64,000 nt of DNA from Acinetobacter pseudolwoffii (GTDB lineage Bacteria; Pseudomonadota; Gammaproteobacteria; Pseudomonadales; Moraxellaceae), in assembly GCF_002803605.1 (NCBI RefSeq), contig NZ_PHRG01000001.1, positions 496,001-560,000 of the forward strand, in the 5' to 3' direction. The notes beneath the pieces were generated by a model. That model did not search any database. It was not told where the DNA came from and worked only from the letters and a program-made list of their open reading frames with translations. This document shows, piece after piece, positions 1-8,602 of the stretch (its first letter is position 1; every line of letters begins with the position of its first letter). Position numbers and translations under genes: made by a program.

Positions 1-9
1 AACTTTCAT
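1..9 (-). CDS. Possible 5' end of a leftward gene cut by the window edge
   Basis: On the minus strand an ATG followed by two codons (M-K-V) runs off the left edge. A purine-rich GAGAGCGAAG lies just upstream of this ATG and could be its ribosome binding site. Only three codons are visible, so neither product nor reality can be judged. It would be divergent from the cyclase gene that starts at 272, leaving the gap between them as a shared promoter region. Confidence 0.25.
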
Positions 10-271
10 GGCTTCGCTCTCATCTATGGGGCTATCTAACTAATGCAGCCATTTTAAGGCTTAGGTTGCATGAAATAATTAGCACAGATAAAACACATCA
101 TTCTGAATTTAGAACAAAACCAGCTTTAATATTAGAAATTCCTATTTTGCAGACGCCTTAAATATTGTGGTTTATCAAGCGTTAAAACTTATGTTATCTT
201 ATGTAAATAAAGCTATAAATAGTCAATAAATCTTAAAAAGTTGCCATAATAATTTAAGTCAGACCGACAAC

Positions 272-1468
272 ATGAAGCGAATATCGCCTGTATTACAAAA
301 AATAATCAAACACAGAATCACGAAATATCTGGTCGAAGATGAAGTCGTGATGAACTGGAGTATTCTCAAAAAGTGCATCCTGATGCTAACTTTGGGCTGC
401 GGCGTACATCTGACCTGGCTCGGTTGGGATATCTTTGTTTTATTCAATCCAGAGTATTGGCAATATGTTCAGTTAGAACGGGTTCATACCCAAGTTATCC
501 TGAACAGCAGCTTTTTAGCGATTTTATTGGCACTGATTTATCCCTGTTATAAATTTCAGGGCAATCCTCTGGTGGAACGTTATTTGCCCTATCTGGCAGT
601 TGGTACTTTTGTGATTTCGCTGTGCCGTGATGCCTATGTCGTGGGGGTGATCAGTCCTGTGGCCACCACATCCTATGTCTGTTTAATTATGGTGGGACTG
701 GTGCTGTTTCATCGCAGGCTGGTTTATAGCATGCTGATTCCAGCCTCGCTCTTTTTAGGCGGTTGCGCTTATTTGAGCTTCAGTCAGCAATTGCCTTATT
801 CTCCTTTATTCAACATTCAGGACAAACATTTTTATAATGCTTTCTGGCTGTTTTCAATGCTGTATTTCATTGTCCCAATTTTAGCTGTATGCATGGTGTT
901 ATTTGAAATTTTACTCAGCCAATGGCGTCATCGTGAAGAACTCATCAAGCAGCTCAGTCAGATTGATCCGCTCACCAACCTGTTTAACCGGCGCAGTATC
1001 AATCAATGTCTGGATCAGCTCAATGCTACGGCTGTACCCCATTACGCCCTGGTTCTCTTAGATCTGGATCACTTTAAGAAAATTAATGATCTGTATGGTC
1101 ATCATAAGGGCGATGAAACCTTGGTTGAAGTCAGTGCTGTATTAAGCCAACAGTTACGCGAAAGTGATGTAGTGGGCCGCTTTGGCGGTGAAGAGTTCAT
1201 TTTGGTGCTGAAAAATACCAGTCTGGAAAAAGCCAAACAAGTAGCAGAACGCTGCCGCAGCGCGATTCAGCAATTACAGATGATGAGTGATGAAGGTGAG
1301 CCGATTCCGGTGACTGCCAGTTTCGGAATTGCTATTTCCAAAGCCGAGTTACGCCCACAACAGCTACTCAGTCAGGCCGATCAGGCGCTTTATCAGGCCA
1401 AAGCCGGTGGACGTAATCGGGTCAAAGCCTATGTTGAGCCGGTGACTGCACAGATGCAGATTTCTTAA
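272..1468 (+). CDS. Membrane-bound GGDEF diguanylate cyclase
   Basis: Predicted to make cyclic di-GMP from two GTP at the inner membrane. The N-terminal half (about residues 25-215) holds roughly six hydrophobic segments, as in MASE-type sensor modules. The C-terminal GGDEF domain carries the active-site signature GGEEF at residues 305-309. An RxxD inhibitory site (RESD, 296-299) sits five residues upstream, so product feedback inhibition is expected. The metal-binding LDLDHFKKIND motif is intact. The start is uncertain because no clear Shine-Dalgarno precedes the ATG at 272; an in-frame ATG at 347 (MNWSIL) is possible. It converges with dsbD, 31 bases away. The signal sensed by the membrane part is unknown. 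Confidence 0.9.
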   Translation: MKRISPVLQKIIKHRITKYLVEDEVVMNWSILKKCILMLTLGCGVHLTWLGWDIFVLFNPEYWQYVQLERVHTQVILNSSFLAILLALIYPCYKFQGNPLVERYLPYLAVGTFVISLCRDAYVVGVISPVATTSYVCLIMVGLVLFHRRLVYSMLIPASLFLGGCAYLSFSQQLPYSPLFNIQDKHFYNAFWLFSMLYFIVPILAVCMVLFEILLSQWRHREELIKQLSQIDPLTNLFNRRSINQCLDQLNATAVPHYALVLLDLDHFKKINDLYGHHKGDETLVEVSAVLSQQLRESDVVGRFGGEEFILVLKNTSLEKAKQVAERCRSAIQQLQMMSDEGEPIPVTASFGIAISKAELRPQQLLSQADQALYQAKAGGRNRVKAYVEPVTAQMQIS

Positions 1469-1499
1469 ACGGGTTCAGCTTTTTCGATGATTATGAAGA

Positions 1500-3344
1500 T
1501 TATGGAGTTGAGCTTTGAGCCAGACGTTGCAGCTGGGCCAGCAATTCTGCTTCGCTAAAAGCACCGGTCAAACGTAAACCGCGAATTTCCTGTTGCTGCT
1601 CATTCAGAAATAAATAGGTTGGTGGTCCCAGAATTTCCCATTGATTTAACAGCATTTGATGCGAGGCATTGTATTGGCTTAAATCCAGCTTGATCAGGAA
1701 ATAAGGTGCCAGAGCCTGCTGTACCTGTGCAGATTTTAAAATACGATGTTCAATCGGCTGACAAGCGACACACCAGTCGGCATAGACATCAATCACGATC
1801 TTTTGCCCTTGCGGTGCTGTATTCAAAATCTGCTGAAATTCTGCTGCGCTGCGTGCCACATGCCACTGGGCTTCTGTACTGGACTGCTCAACAAAAAACC
1901 GCTGACTATACTGATATTGGCTATAGCTGATATAAGGCAGCGCTATCATCAGACACAGGATATACAACCACCTCAAGCCAGTACGATGCCAGAAAATCCG
2001 GAACAGTACATAGGCCACAAAGGCCATGCCCAAGCCTAAGGATAACCACTGTAAAGTCGCTTCTGAAATCAGTGGGCGAATAAAATACAGTGCCAGCGCC
2101 AGCATGATAAAGGCAAAGAGCACTTTGATCTGATTCATCCAGTGCCCGGCTTTAGGTAGTACCCGTGCACCCAAAATACTGGCCAGCAGTAAAGGTGTGC
2201 CCATGCCAAAACCGAGGGTAAACAGCAGCAAGGCACCCTGCCACTGGCTTTGGGTCTGGGAAATAAACAAGAGTGCACCCGCCAACGGTGCGGTCATGCA
2301 TGGCCCGACCAGCAGCGCCGAGATCATGCCCATGACTCCAGCACTGACCAAACTACCGCCCTGCTGCATGGCCTGAGCCCGATCCAGACGCTGAACCAGA
2401 CGTTGTGGCAGTTTAATCTCAAACAGTCCAAACAGATTCAGGGCAAACAGGACAAACAACACACTAAACGCGATCAGGGTACCGGGTTGCTGCAACCAAC
2501 GCTGGAAATTCAGGCCGGCCGAAGACGCAATTAAACCCAGCACCGCATAGACCGCGGCCATACTGCTGACAAAAGTCAGGGCGATCATCCAGGCTTTGAC
2601 ACCTTTGCTATCCCGTACAATCAGCGAGGTCAGGATCGGCAGCATCGGCAAGGAACATGGGGTAAAAGCCAGCAAGATTCCTAAGCCAAAGAACAGTAAC
2701 AGTCCATAACCCAAAGAGCGTTCAAGCAATTGAGCTGACCATTTTTGGTCTTGTGCCGCACCGACTGCGGGTTGCCCGCTAGAGGTTGCAGAAAATGCAT
2801 CTGCTGTAGATTCTGAGGAATCCGCTGTATTAAACAGGGTATTGTGTTGCAGTGATGACCCGTTTAGATCAAGTAAGCGCTTGCTTCCTGGGCCGGCAGC
2901 TTCAAATTGCACCAGACCAGACAGATCTGTCTTGAACTGAATACTTTGCGGCGGATAACAGATTCGGTCTTTGGCACAGCCCTGCCAGCTCACCTGATAG
3001 GACTGGTTGGCCTGCGTCGGAATCTGAAACTTTAACTGCTGATAATACACCTGGGTATGCCCATAGTTGTCATCATACAGATCTTTAGCAGGCGGTAATT
3101 CAAGCAATACAGGCTGATTGCCCTGCCGCACTTCAATTTTATGCTGATACAGATAATAGTTATCCGGAATCTGCCAGCTCAGCTCAGCCTGTTGCTGACT
3201 GGTAGAAATCACATGAACAGGAAAAGCCTGCTCGGCAGACAAGAGCGCTGTTTCGGCCTGAACCGGACTGCTAAACACGAGGCTTCCCAGGATGACCGGG
3301 GCAAGCATTTTGCCCCAGCTCTGGAATTGCGGGTTTCTGATCAT
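1500..3344 (-). CDS. dsbD: Thiol:disulfide interchange protein DsbD
   Basis: Moves electrons from cytoplasmic thioredoxin across the inner membrane to periplasmic reductases such as DsbC and CcmG. A signal peptide ends near SPVQA. An N-terminal periplasmic domain has paired cysteines (GCAKDRIC). A central multi-helix domain has the conserved membrane cysteines in FTPCSLPMLP and VGPCMTAP. The C-terminal thioredoxin domain has CVAC at about residues 525-528. The length of about 614 is normal for the family. A GTG directly precedes the chosen ATG and could be the start. The gene lies 14-17 bases downstream of an outer-membrane protein gene and is probably cotranscribed with it. Confidence 0.95.
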   Translation of the reverse strand: MIRNPQFQSWGKMLAPVILGSLVFSSPVQAETALLSAEQAFPVHVISTSQQQAELSWQIPDNYYLYQHKIEVRQGNQPVLLELPPAKDLYDDNYGHTQVYYQQLKFQIPTQANQSYQVSWQGCAKDRICYPPQSIQFKTDLSGLVQFEAAGPGSKRLLDLNGSSLQHNTLFNTADSSESTADAFSATSSGQPAVGAAQDQKWSAQLLERSLGYGLLLFFGLGILLAFTPCSLPMLPILTSLIVRDSKGVKAWMIALTFVSSMAAVYAVLGLIASSAGLNFQRWLQQPGTLIAFSVLFVLFALNLFGLFEIKLPQRLVQRLDRAQAMQQGGSLVSAGVMGMISALLVGPCMTAPLAGALLFISQTQSQWQGALLLFTLGFGMGTPLLLASILGARVLPKAGHWMNQIKVLFAFIMLALALYFIRPLISEATLQWLSLGLGMAFVAYVLFRIFWHRTGLRWLYILCLMIALPYISYSQYQYSQRFFVEQSSTEAQWHVARSAAEFQQILNTAPQGQKIVIDVYADWCVACQPIEHRILKSAQVQQALAPYFLIKLDLSQYNASHQMLLNQWEILGPPTYLFLNEQQQEIRGLRLTGAFSEAELLAQLQRLAQSSTP

Positions 3345-3361
3345 CACGAAACTGGAGTGTC

Positions 3362-4117
3362 CTAGAATAAAAAGGATACGCCTAAACCTGAAAAGTAGCT
3401 TCGCTCTGTACCGTCCAGATCAACTCCCACACTGGCATCCAGCTGAACACGGTCATTAAGTGCATACATTACCCCAGTGCCAAGCGCGTATTCATTGTCG
3501 ATGCTTTCAGCTTTACGGTAAATCAGTTCAGAATAGCCTGACCAGCGATCGGTGATCTGGTAGCCGATCGATGGAATCGCAGCTATGGCCCAATTGCTGT
3601 CCTGCCATTCATAACGCATAGTCAATGCAGTACTAACCAAGTCATTATATTGGTACGATACGACAGAACCCAGGCTGTAAATATCTTCTTCATTACTGAA
3701 ACCGGCATTGCCTGTCGCAATAACTGCTTCGGCCAGCAAGGCCAGACTCAGTTTGTCATCATCCAGATCAATGGCTTTTTTCAGACCAATACTGACATCG
3801 CCCAGACCATCATTTTCATTCGTCTGACCATTGGATTTGACTTGTGACCAGACAGGGCCTTCCCAGCCCAGACGCAACTCCAGACCATCACTAAGTCCGG
3901 TACGTAACAACATATCTGCATTCAGTGTCGTTACCGTTTGCTCGCCCGACTTGCTGTAGCGGGCTGTGGGCAAACCTTGCTCCCAGGCAACATTTCCGAC
4001 CGGGGTAATGCCTGTACTCAGACCTTCACCTGGTCGATCAAATTCAAAATCTGCTGCGAAAAGTGATGCACTGCAACCAGTCAGTGCAATTAAACCCAAA
4101 GTTTTTAATATTGTCAT
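3362..4117 (-). CDS. Outer-membrane beta-barrel protein, MetA-pathway/transporter-like family
   Basis: The 251-residue protein has an export signal with a likely cleavage after SLFA (about residue 21). LTGC at 12-15 resembles a lipobox, so a lipoprotein form is not excluded. The mature part has alternating polar and hydrophobic strands and ends in phenylalanine (GVSFLF), typical of outer-membrane barrels. Motifs such as DFEFDRPGEG and GLGDVSIGLKKA resemble the Phenol_MetA_deg/transporter family, whose substrates are mostly unknown. It sits between an ankyrin gene (21 bases upstream) and dsbD, and all three could form one transcript. The substrate cannot be inferred. Confidence 0.7.
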   Translation of the reverse strand: MTILKTLGLIALTGCSASLFAADFEFDRPGEGLSTGITPVGNVAWEQGLPTARYSKSGEQTVTTLNADMLLRTGLSDGLELRLGWEGPVWSQVKSNGQTNENDGLGDVSIGLKKAIDLDDDKLSLALLAEAVIATGNAGFSNEEDIYSLGSVVSYQYNDLVSTALTMRYEWQDSNWAIAAIPSIGYQITDRWSGYSELIYRKAESIDNEYALGTGVMYALNDRVQLDASVGVDLDGTERSYFSGLGVSFLF

Positions 4118-4138
4118 CTTGGTGCTCTTTATTAAAAT

Positions 4139-4681
4139 TTAACCCAGTTCTTTGCTCATTTTTGCGCCATGACTACGCAGGAGTTCTAGCGTCTGTTTTT
4201 CTTCATCCAAGGCTTCTGACCAGTTAATTTCATCAAAATCACAATCGAAGAACAGGTCACTGATCGAAGATAAAATGGTCATGCCATCTTCATCTTTGCT
4301 ATTTGGATCAACTTTTTCATCGAGTAAACGCTGCACGGCAGGTGCACATGCGGCACTTGCAGCATCCCATAATGGGCCATAAATTTCTTCTGCATCCCAG
4401 AGATGCAAATTCACTTTGGCCTGGATCAATTCTTCCAGAATTTGTAAATGTACAGCCAATCTTGCCTGTTTTTCTTCAGCTGAAAGTGGGGTGCCGGCTT
4501 CATATAACTCGCATACCTCTTCCCACCATTTAAATAAACCATCTGACCAGACCGAAATTACCGGGCCTTTGTCATGATCAATAAAATTTGGATTGAGTCC
4601 ATCTGCCAAAAGCTGCTTTACCTGATCCAGATTTAATTCTTCGAGTGCTTGCACAAAAAGCTGTTGTTGCGCAGTTAACAT
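4139..4681 (-). CDS. Ankyrin-repeat-like cytoplasmic protein
   Basis: About 180 residues with ankyrin-type features: an N-terminal helix pair (LTAQQQLFVQALEELNLDQ), then VKQLLADGLNPNFIDHDKG and later VQRLLDEKVDPNSKDEDGMT, both matching the helix-turn-helix-DPN repeat pattern. There is no signal peptide, so it is probably cytoplasmic. The ATG at 4681 is chosen because GTGAG lies about eight bases upstream; longer forms starting at 4699 or 4750 are possible. It lies first in a leftward group with the outer-membrane protein and dsbD. Ankyrin repeats usually bind proteins; the partner is unknown. Confidence 0.7.
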   Translation of the reverse strand: MLTAQQQLFVQALEELNLDQVKQLLADGLNPNFIDHDKGPVISVWSDGLFKWWEEVCELYEAGTPLSAEEKQARLAVHLQILEELIQAKVNLHLWDAEEIYGPLWDAASAACAPAVQRLLDEKVDPNSKDEDGMTILSSISDLFFDCDFDEINWSEALDEEKQTLELLRSHGAKMSKELG

Positions 4682-4771
4682 GATGGAGCTCACTTTCATT
4701 CGTTTTCGACTATTATGCCGAATAACGTGCGGCTTTGTTGCGCTTCTCACTATTATATTTTTATTTCATAC

Positions 4772-4796
4772 AAAAAAAGCCCCGCAGGGCTTTTTA
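4772..4796 (-). terminator. Intrinsic terminator after the HPF-like gene
   Basis: A GCCC...GGGC hairpin is flanked by an A-run on the left and a T-run on the right, so it can end the leftward transcript of the ribosome-factor gene and may act in both directions. Confidence 0.75.
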
Positions 4797-4809
4797 AAAT
4801 CGGTCAGCA

Positions 4810-5178
4810 TTACTCGTCAATCTCTGCTGCAGTATCTGTATCTGCCAGTGCTAAGGCACCAGGACGAACATTGTCTTTTTTCTCAATCACATGTTCCAGA
4901 CTGCGTTTTAGCCGGTCAATCGCACCACGAATGGCAGTATCCACATTGTGAGCGCGATGATTGACGACCACGGGTTTTAACCCTGCAGGACGCGCTTCTA
5001 TCATGCAGCGAATATCATCATCACCGCCTTTGGCGCCATTTTCATCACTGAGATGGACTGAAAAATGAGTAATACGCTCACTATGGCGCTGGAATTCTTG
5101 ATTTAATTCTTCACGTACATAATCAATTAAACGCTCGCTATTCTGAATGTGTTTATCTGTACGAAGTTCAATATTCAT
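4810..5178 (-). CDS. HPF/RaiA-family ribosome-associated protein
   Basis: A 122-residue protein matching the sigma-54 modulation/S30AE family that binds the 30S subunit and promotes ribosome hibernation. The N-terminal MNIELRTDKHIQNSERLIDYV and the helix VDTAIRGAIDRLKRSLEHVIEKK fit the beta-alpha-beta-beta-beta-alpha fold. The mid-region is more acidic (DENGAKGGDDD) than in classical HPF, so this may be a paralogue acting on a different state. GAGGAT precedes the ATG. A hairpin terminator follows. It is not next to rpoN, the usual neighbour of hpf. Confidence 0.75.
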   Translation of the reverse strand: MNIELRTDKHIQNSERLIDYVREELNQEFQRHSERITHFSVHLSDENGAKGGDDDIRCMIEARPAGLKPVVVNHRAHNVDTAIRGAIDRLKRSLEHVIEKKDNVRPGALALADTDTAAEIDE

Positions 5179-6303
5179 AAATTACCATCCTCAATCTTTG
5201 TAACTTTTTGAGTGCAAAAATTTTTATCTTGGCACGTTTGTAGCTTGCTGTTTCGCATCGCATTTCACTTCTTCAAATGATTGGAATTACACCCTCCACT
5301 TTGAATGATGAACACATTTTTGAGTCTGCAGAACCGTGTCCTTATATCTCGAATATCAGCCCTATCTTGAAAATATGCAAGTCCTATTTTGGCTTTTTAG
5401 CAAAAGAATAATGGATTGTGACAACTGTTTACTCAGCTTAAAATAGGGTTATTGACCTCTCTCAATTACATTATCATTCATATGATTTCATCAAAAATTA
5501 ATAGCGAAATATTCTTATAAAAAAGTACAAATAACATCCAGACCACTCTATTCATGAGCTGAAATAATGGCAAAATCTGAAGAGTTTATCTGAAAATCTC
5601 AGAAGCAATAATCAAGTAGATTTTCTGGGAAATATAAGCGTGACAAGCCTTACAATCATCCTTCTCTCTTCTAGGCTAGTGATTGTTTTCTACTCTTCTT
5701 AAAGATTTTCAAAAATTCTTATATCTTCCCCTAAACACAATGTTCTTATGGCTTTTTGTATGCAGGAAATGACCGGTCAGGATGATTTCTCCACAAGCCA
5801 AACAGTTTAATAAATAAACAAAAAACTTTGATTAAAGCTTGAATTTATTACACAAAATGAACAGGAATTTAAAGATTCTGGCAGCTATAGTCGCTTAAAT
5901 ACCGGCCAAATAGCTTCATCGAGCCAAACATTTTCATGCTTTTTAGCAAAATATTCGCCCTAAAAATACATCGCTATTGTGCTTTCTCTTTTTGATGAAT
6001 GATGAGATGGCAATCTTGCAAACTCAAAACACTTAAAAAACAGTGAGATTTAAATTCGATTAAAGAGAGTTTCAGCTTTATTATTTCAATAAAGCTTTCT
6101 TGGTTTTTATACTGCCTGATTTAAATTTTTTTTAATAATAATGACTTAAAAACTCATCTCTTATTTTCGGAAATGTCTATCGATGAGATCAAATATTTCC
6201 TCATGCTGAAGACTTGGAGATATTTAGGTCAACGATCAATTTTAACTTTATTTTTACGCATTAATCTGTATGCTTACTCTGCTTTCTTGGGGGAGAGATT
6301 TAA
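5179..6303. other. Gene-poor AT-rich region, possible gene relic
   Basis: About 1.1 kb without a convincing gene. All frames are broken by frequent stops. On the minus strand, 5885-5959 reads a short coding-like tail (ending KKHENVWLDEAIWPVFKRL) directly behind an in-frame TAG, and further open codons lie upstream. This could be a decayed gene. A sequence close to the sigma-54 consensus, with GG and GC ten bases apart, lies at 5230-5244 on the plus strand. The right end must hold the promoter of the Tsx-like gene. No repeats or RNA genes were recognised. Confidence 0.5.
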
Positions 6304-7047
6304 ATGAAATTGACACAACTCGCGGCACTTTGTGCATTGGCTACCACTGCAACATTTACCCAGGCAAAACCAATCTGGCAAGACTTTAGCCTGACCGGCC
6401 TTTATGGTGAAAACTATAAAGTACCATTTCCAACTCAAGATGAAAAAATTGAGCAAAGCACAGTTACTGCTGAATATGCAGCCGGTTTTAAATATGGCGA
6501 TTTCTTTGCCTTTGCGGATCGTACCAACAATGATCCAAATGGTAACGAAACCTATTTTGAAGTTGCACCACGTTTAAGCCTTGGCGCGGTAACTGGCCAG
6601 AAACTTGAACTAGGCCCTATCACAGACATATTGATTGCAACGACTTGGGAAGGCAACAGTGCCCAGGGTAGTGATTTTAACAACTACCTATATGGTGTTG
6701 GTTTTAATTTAGCGATCCCTTATACCAACTATGCAACCATCAACTTCTATAAAGCCGACAATGATCTGCAAAAAGATGATTATCAAATGACCATCACTTA
6801 TGCGGTACCATTTAAAATTGGCAGTGAAGAGTTCCTGGCAGATGCTTTCCTAGATTGGTCAACTGCTGAAGGTCCCGATCATAAAAGTGAACTCAACTGG
6901 ACCAGTCAATATAAATGGAATGTGGGTAAACACATTTCTCCCGAGACTAAACTTTATCTAGGTATCGAGCATTCGGTCTGGAATAACAAGTTCGGTACAA
7001 ATATCGACCAACATGATGTTAGTGCACTGGTGAAGTATCACTTCTAA
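6304..7047 (+). CDS. Tsx-like nucleoside-specific outer-membrane channel
   Basis: A 247-residue outer-membrane protein. A signal peptide ends near FTQAKP. The mature part begins WQDFSLTGLYGENYKV, as in Tsx/OmpK channels, and contains many aromatic-rich beta strands, ending in the C-terminal phenylalanine signature (VKYHF). Family members let nucleosides or other small solutes cross the outer membrane; the substrate here is inferred from family only. A strong ribosome site (GGGGGAGAG) precedes the ATG, suggesting good translation. It follows a long gene-free region and ends at a UUCG-loop terminator, so it is probably a single-gene transcript. Confidence 0.8.
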   Translation: MKLTQLAALCALATTATFTQAKPIWQDFSLTGLYGENYKVPFPTQDEKIEQSTVTAEYAAGFKYGDFFAFADRTNNDPNGNETYFEVAPRLSLGAVTGQKLELGPITDILIATTWEGNSAQGSDFNNYLYGVGFNLAIPYTNYATINFYKADNDLQKDDYQMTITYAVPFKIGSEEFLADAFLDWSTAEGPDHKSELNWTSQYKWNVGKHISPETKLYLGIEHSVWNNKFGTNIDQHDVSALVKYHF

Positions 7048-7064
7048 TTGAGGTATGATCAAAG

Positions 7065-7088
7065 GCAGAACTTCGGTTCTGCTTTTTT
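7065..7088 (+). terminator. UUCG-tetraloop intrinsic terminator of the Tsx-like gene
   Basis: A perfect seven-pair stem (GCAGAAC/GTTCTGC) is capped by TTCG and followed by six T residues, 17 bases after the stop codon. Confidence 0.9.
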
Positions 7089-7121
7089 CATCCCTTATTC
7101 AAGCCAAACTAGAACAAAAAT

Positions 7122-7649
7122 ATGCATCATTTTCAAATTCGACATGCCACCGAGCATGATCTTGAAACCATCCTCGAGATTTATAATCAAGAAGTGCTAC
7201 ATGGCACTGCGACCTGGAACAGAACAGCCTTTGATTTGAACTATTTTAAAATCTGGTTTAAGCAGTTGAAGAATCAAAATTTCCCGGTTTTTGTGGTTGA
7301 AGATAGACAAGATCAGCGTGTTGCTGGCTATGCCTGCTATGACCAGTTTCGTAGTATTCAAGGCTTTCAACACACGGTAGAACATTCAGTTTTTCTAAAT
7401 CCGGATTATGCAGGACAAGGTCTAGGTTCTAGCTTATTAAAGCATTTAATTGAAGAGGCTCAAGCACAGCAATTGCATATCATGGTCGCAGCGATTGATT
7501 CAGAAAATATCTCATCGATTCGCCTGCATGAAAAACTGGGCTTTGTGCAAAGTGCTTATATGCCGCAAGTTGGACAAAAGTTTGGTCAATGGCGCGATCT
7601 GGTGCTATTACAACTGAATTTGGAGCAGGCTGAAGTAACGGCTCTTTAA
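7122..7649 (+). CDS. GNAT N-acetyltransferase, phosphinothricin acetyltransferase-like
   Basis: A 175-residue acetyl-CoA-dependent acyltransferase. The start IRHATEHDLETILEIYNQEVLHGTATW and the acetyl-CoA loop YAGQGLGSSLLKHL (motif A), followed by NISSIRLHEKLGF and W-x-D near the C-terminus, are typical of the PAT/Bar/MddA subgroup. That subgroup acetylates phosphinothricin or methionine sulfoximine and sulfone. The natural substrate here is uncertain. The gene lacks a strong ribosome site and follows the Tsx terminator, so it is likely expressed alone. Confidence 0.85.
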   Translation: MHHFQIRHATEHDLETILEIYNQEVLHGTATWNRTAFDLNYFKIWFKQLKNQNFPVFVVEDRQDQRVAGYACYDQFRSIQGFQHTVEHSVFLNPDYAGQGLGSSLLKHLIEEAQAQQLHIMVAAIDSENISSIRLHEKLGFVQSAYMPQVGQKFGQWRDLVLLQLNLEQAEVTAL

Positions 7650-7765
7650 ATCTCCTGTTATTTAGACCGGCTTCTCTTTTTTTAAACTGGTATCGAAACA
7701 GACACTCTATTTACTTCCAAAGCTGGCTATGTTTTATTCAGATCAAAGCCGTCCAGAGTAAAACA

Positions 7766-8494
7766 ATGTATAAATCTCTATGTTGTATTGGTATTTTAAC
7801 TTTAAGTACACTAACTTTTGCCGATTCAGATTTTGAAAAAGAACTTCGTACAAGCTGCAGCAAAGTGAAGAGCTACGCCAATAATGGCAAAAAATTCTAT
7901 GATCAAAAACACTATCAACAGGCCATAGCACAATTTAAGCAACAAGCTGCCTGGTCATCTTTTTGTGAAATGAACCGGGATGAAGCTAAAACCTCTTTCT
8001 CTGAACAAGCCATTACAACAGCATTTAATAATGTGGGTTTAAGCTATAGCAAACTTGGCAAGCCTCAATGGGCACGTGCCTGGTTCTCCGTTTACCCCGA
8101 TGCTAAAAGTAGTCAATTTAATTTAAAACAGCTTCCTCCACCTAAAAAGGACACTGAACTTGCAGGTACTTATGTACAGCATGCCGGTTTTGGTGCCTGG
8201 AGTACGCTGAAAATTGTCAAACAGCAGCAACATTATGCGATCGAATATGAAGGTCTCTATATGGGCTTACGCAGTTTGATTTATGGACCAAATCTAGGTG
8301 GATTTAATACCACGATGCCACTGAATAAAACACAGGCACAATATCGCTCTGAAGACTGCAAAATCGATATCTCTTTCGGCTTTGATGCCAAACTCGGAAG
8401 TCATGCAGTGCTTAAGCAAAATAGTGGTGATTCAGGTTGTGGCTTTGGGCATAATGTTTCAGCGGCAGGAGTTTTCTTAAAAGTAGAGAATTAA
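7766..8494 (+). CDS. Exported protein of unknown function with TPR-like N-terminal part
   Basis: A 242-residue protein with a signal peptide (cleavage likely after TFA, near residue 19). Residues 25-105 are helical with a tetratricopeptide flavour: ARFxx-like FYDQKHYQQAIAQFKQQAAW, then TAFNNVGLSYSKLGKPQWARAWF. The C-terminal half is beta-rich, with LAGTYVQHAGFGAWSTLKIV and two cysteines (C-K-I-D and SGCGFGH) that could form a disulfide. Possibly periplasmic. The family was not recognised. It converges on parE with a terminator between them. Confidence 0.6.
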   Translation: MYKSLCCIGILTLSTLTFADSDFEKELRTSCSKVKSYANNGKKFYDQKHYQQAIAQFKQQAAWSSFCEMNRDEAKTSFSEQAITTAFNNVGLSYSKLGKPQWARAWFSVYPDAKSSQFNLKQLPPPKKDTELAGTYVQHAGFGAWSTLKIVKQQQHYAIEYEGLYMGLRSLIYGPNLGGFNTTMPLNKTQAQYRSEDCKIDISFGFDAKLGSHAVLKQNSGDSGCGFGHNVSAAGVFLKVEN

Positions 8495-8558
8495 TCGGTT
8501 TTAGATATAAAAATATCAGCGCTCAGATCGAAAAAATAGTACTTAGATTCAAGCCAGC

Positions 8559-8580
8559 AAAAAGCCCGCAGTTGCGGGCT
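8559..8580 (-). terminator. Intrinsic terminator of the yqiA-parE transcript
   Basis: A perfect eight-pair stem (AGCCCGCA/TGCGGGCT) with a two-base loop. On the minus strand it is followed by a T-run, placing it just downstream of the parE stop. Confidence 0.85.
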
Positions 8581-8602
8581 CTTGATCTAAAAAAGAGTGC
8601 TA

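Noticed and set aside
259-447. Leftward ORF opposite the diguanylate cyclase start
   Set aside because: It lies wholly in the shadow of a well-supported GGDEF gene, has low-complexity content and no ribosome site.
2250-2534. Rightward ORF inside dsbD
   Set aside because: Antisense to conserved DsbD membrane helices; composition (His, Gln, Arg rich) is typical of a shadow frame.
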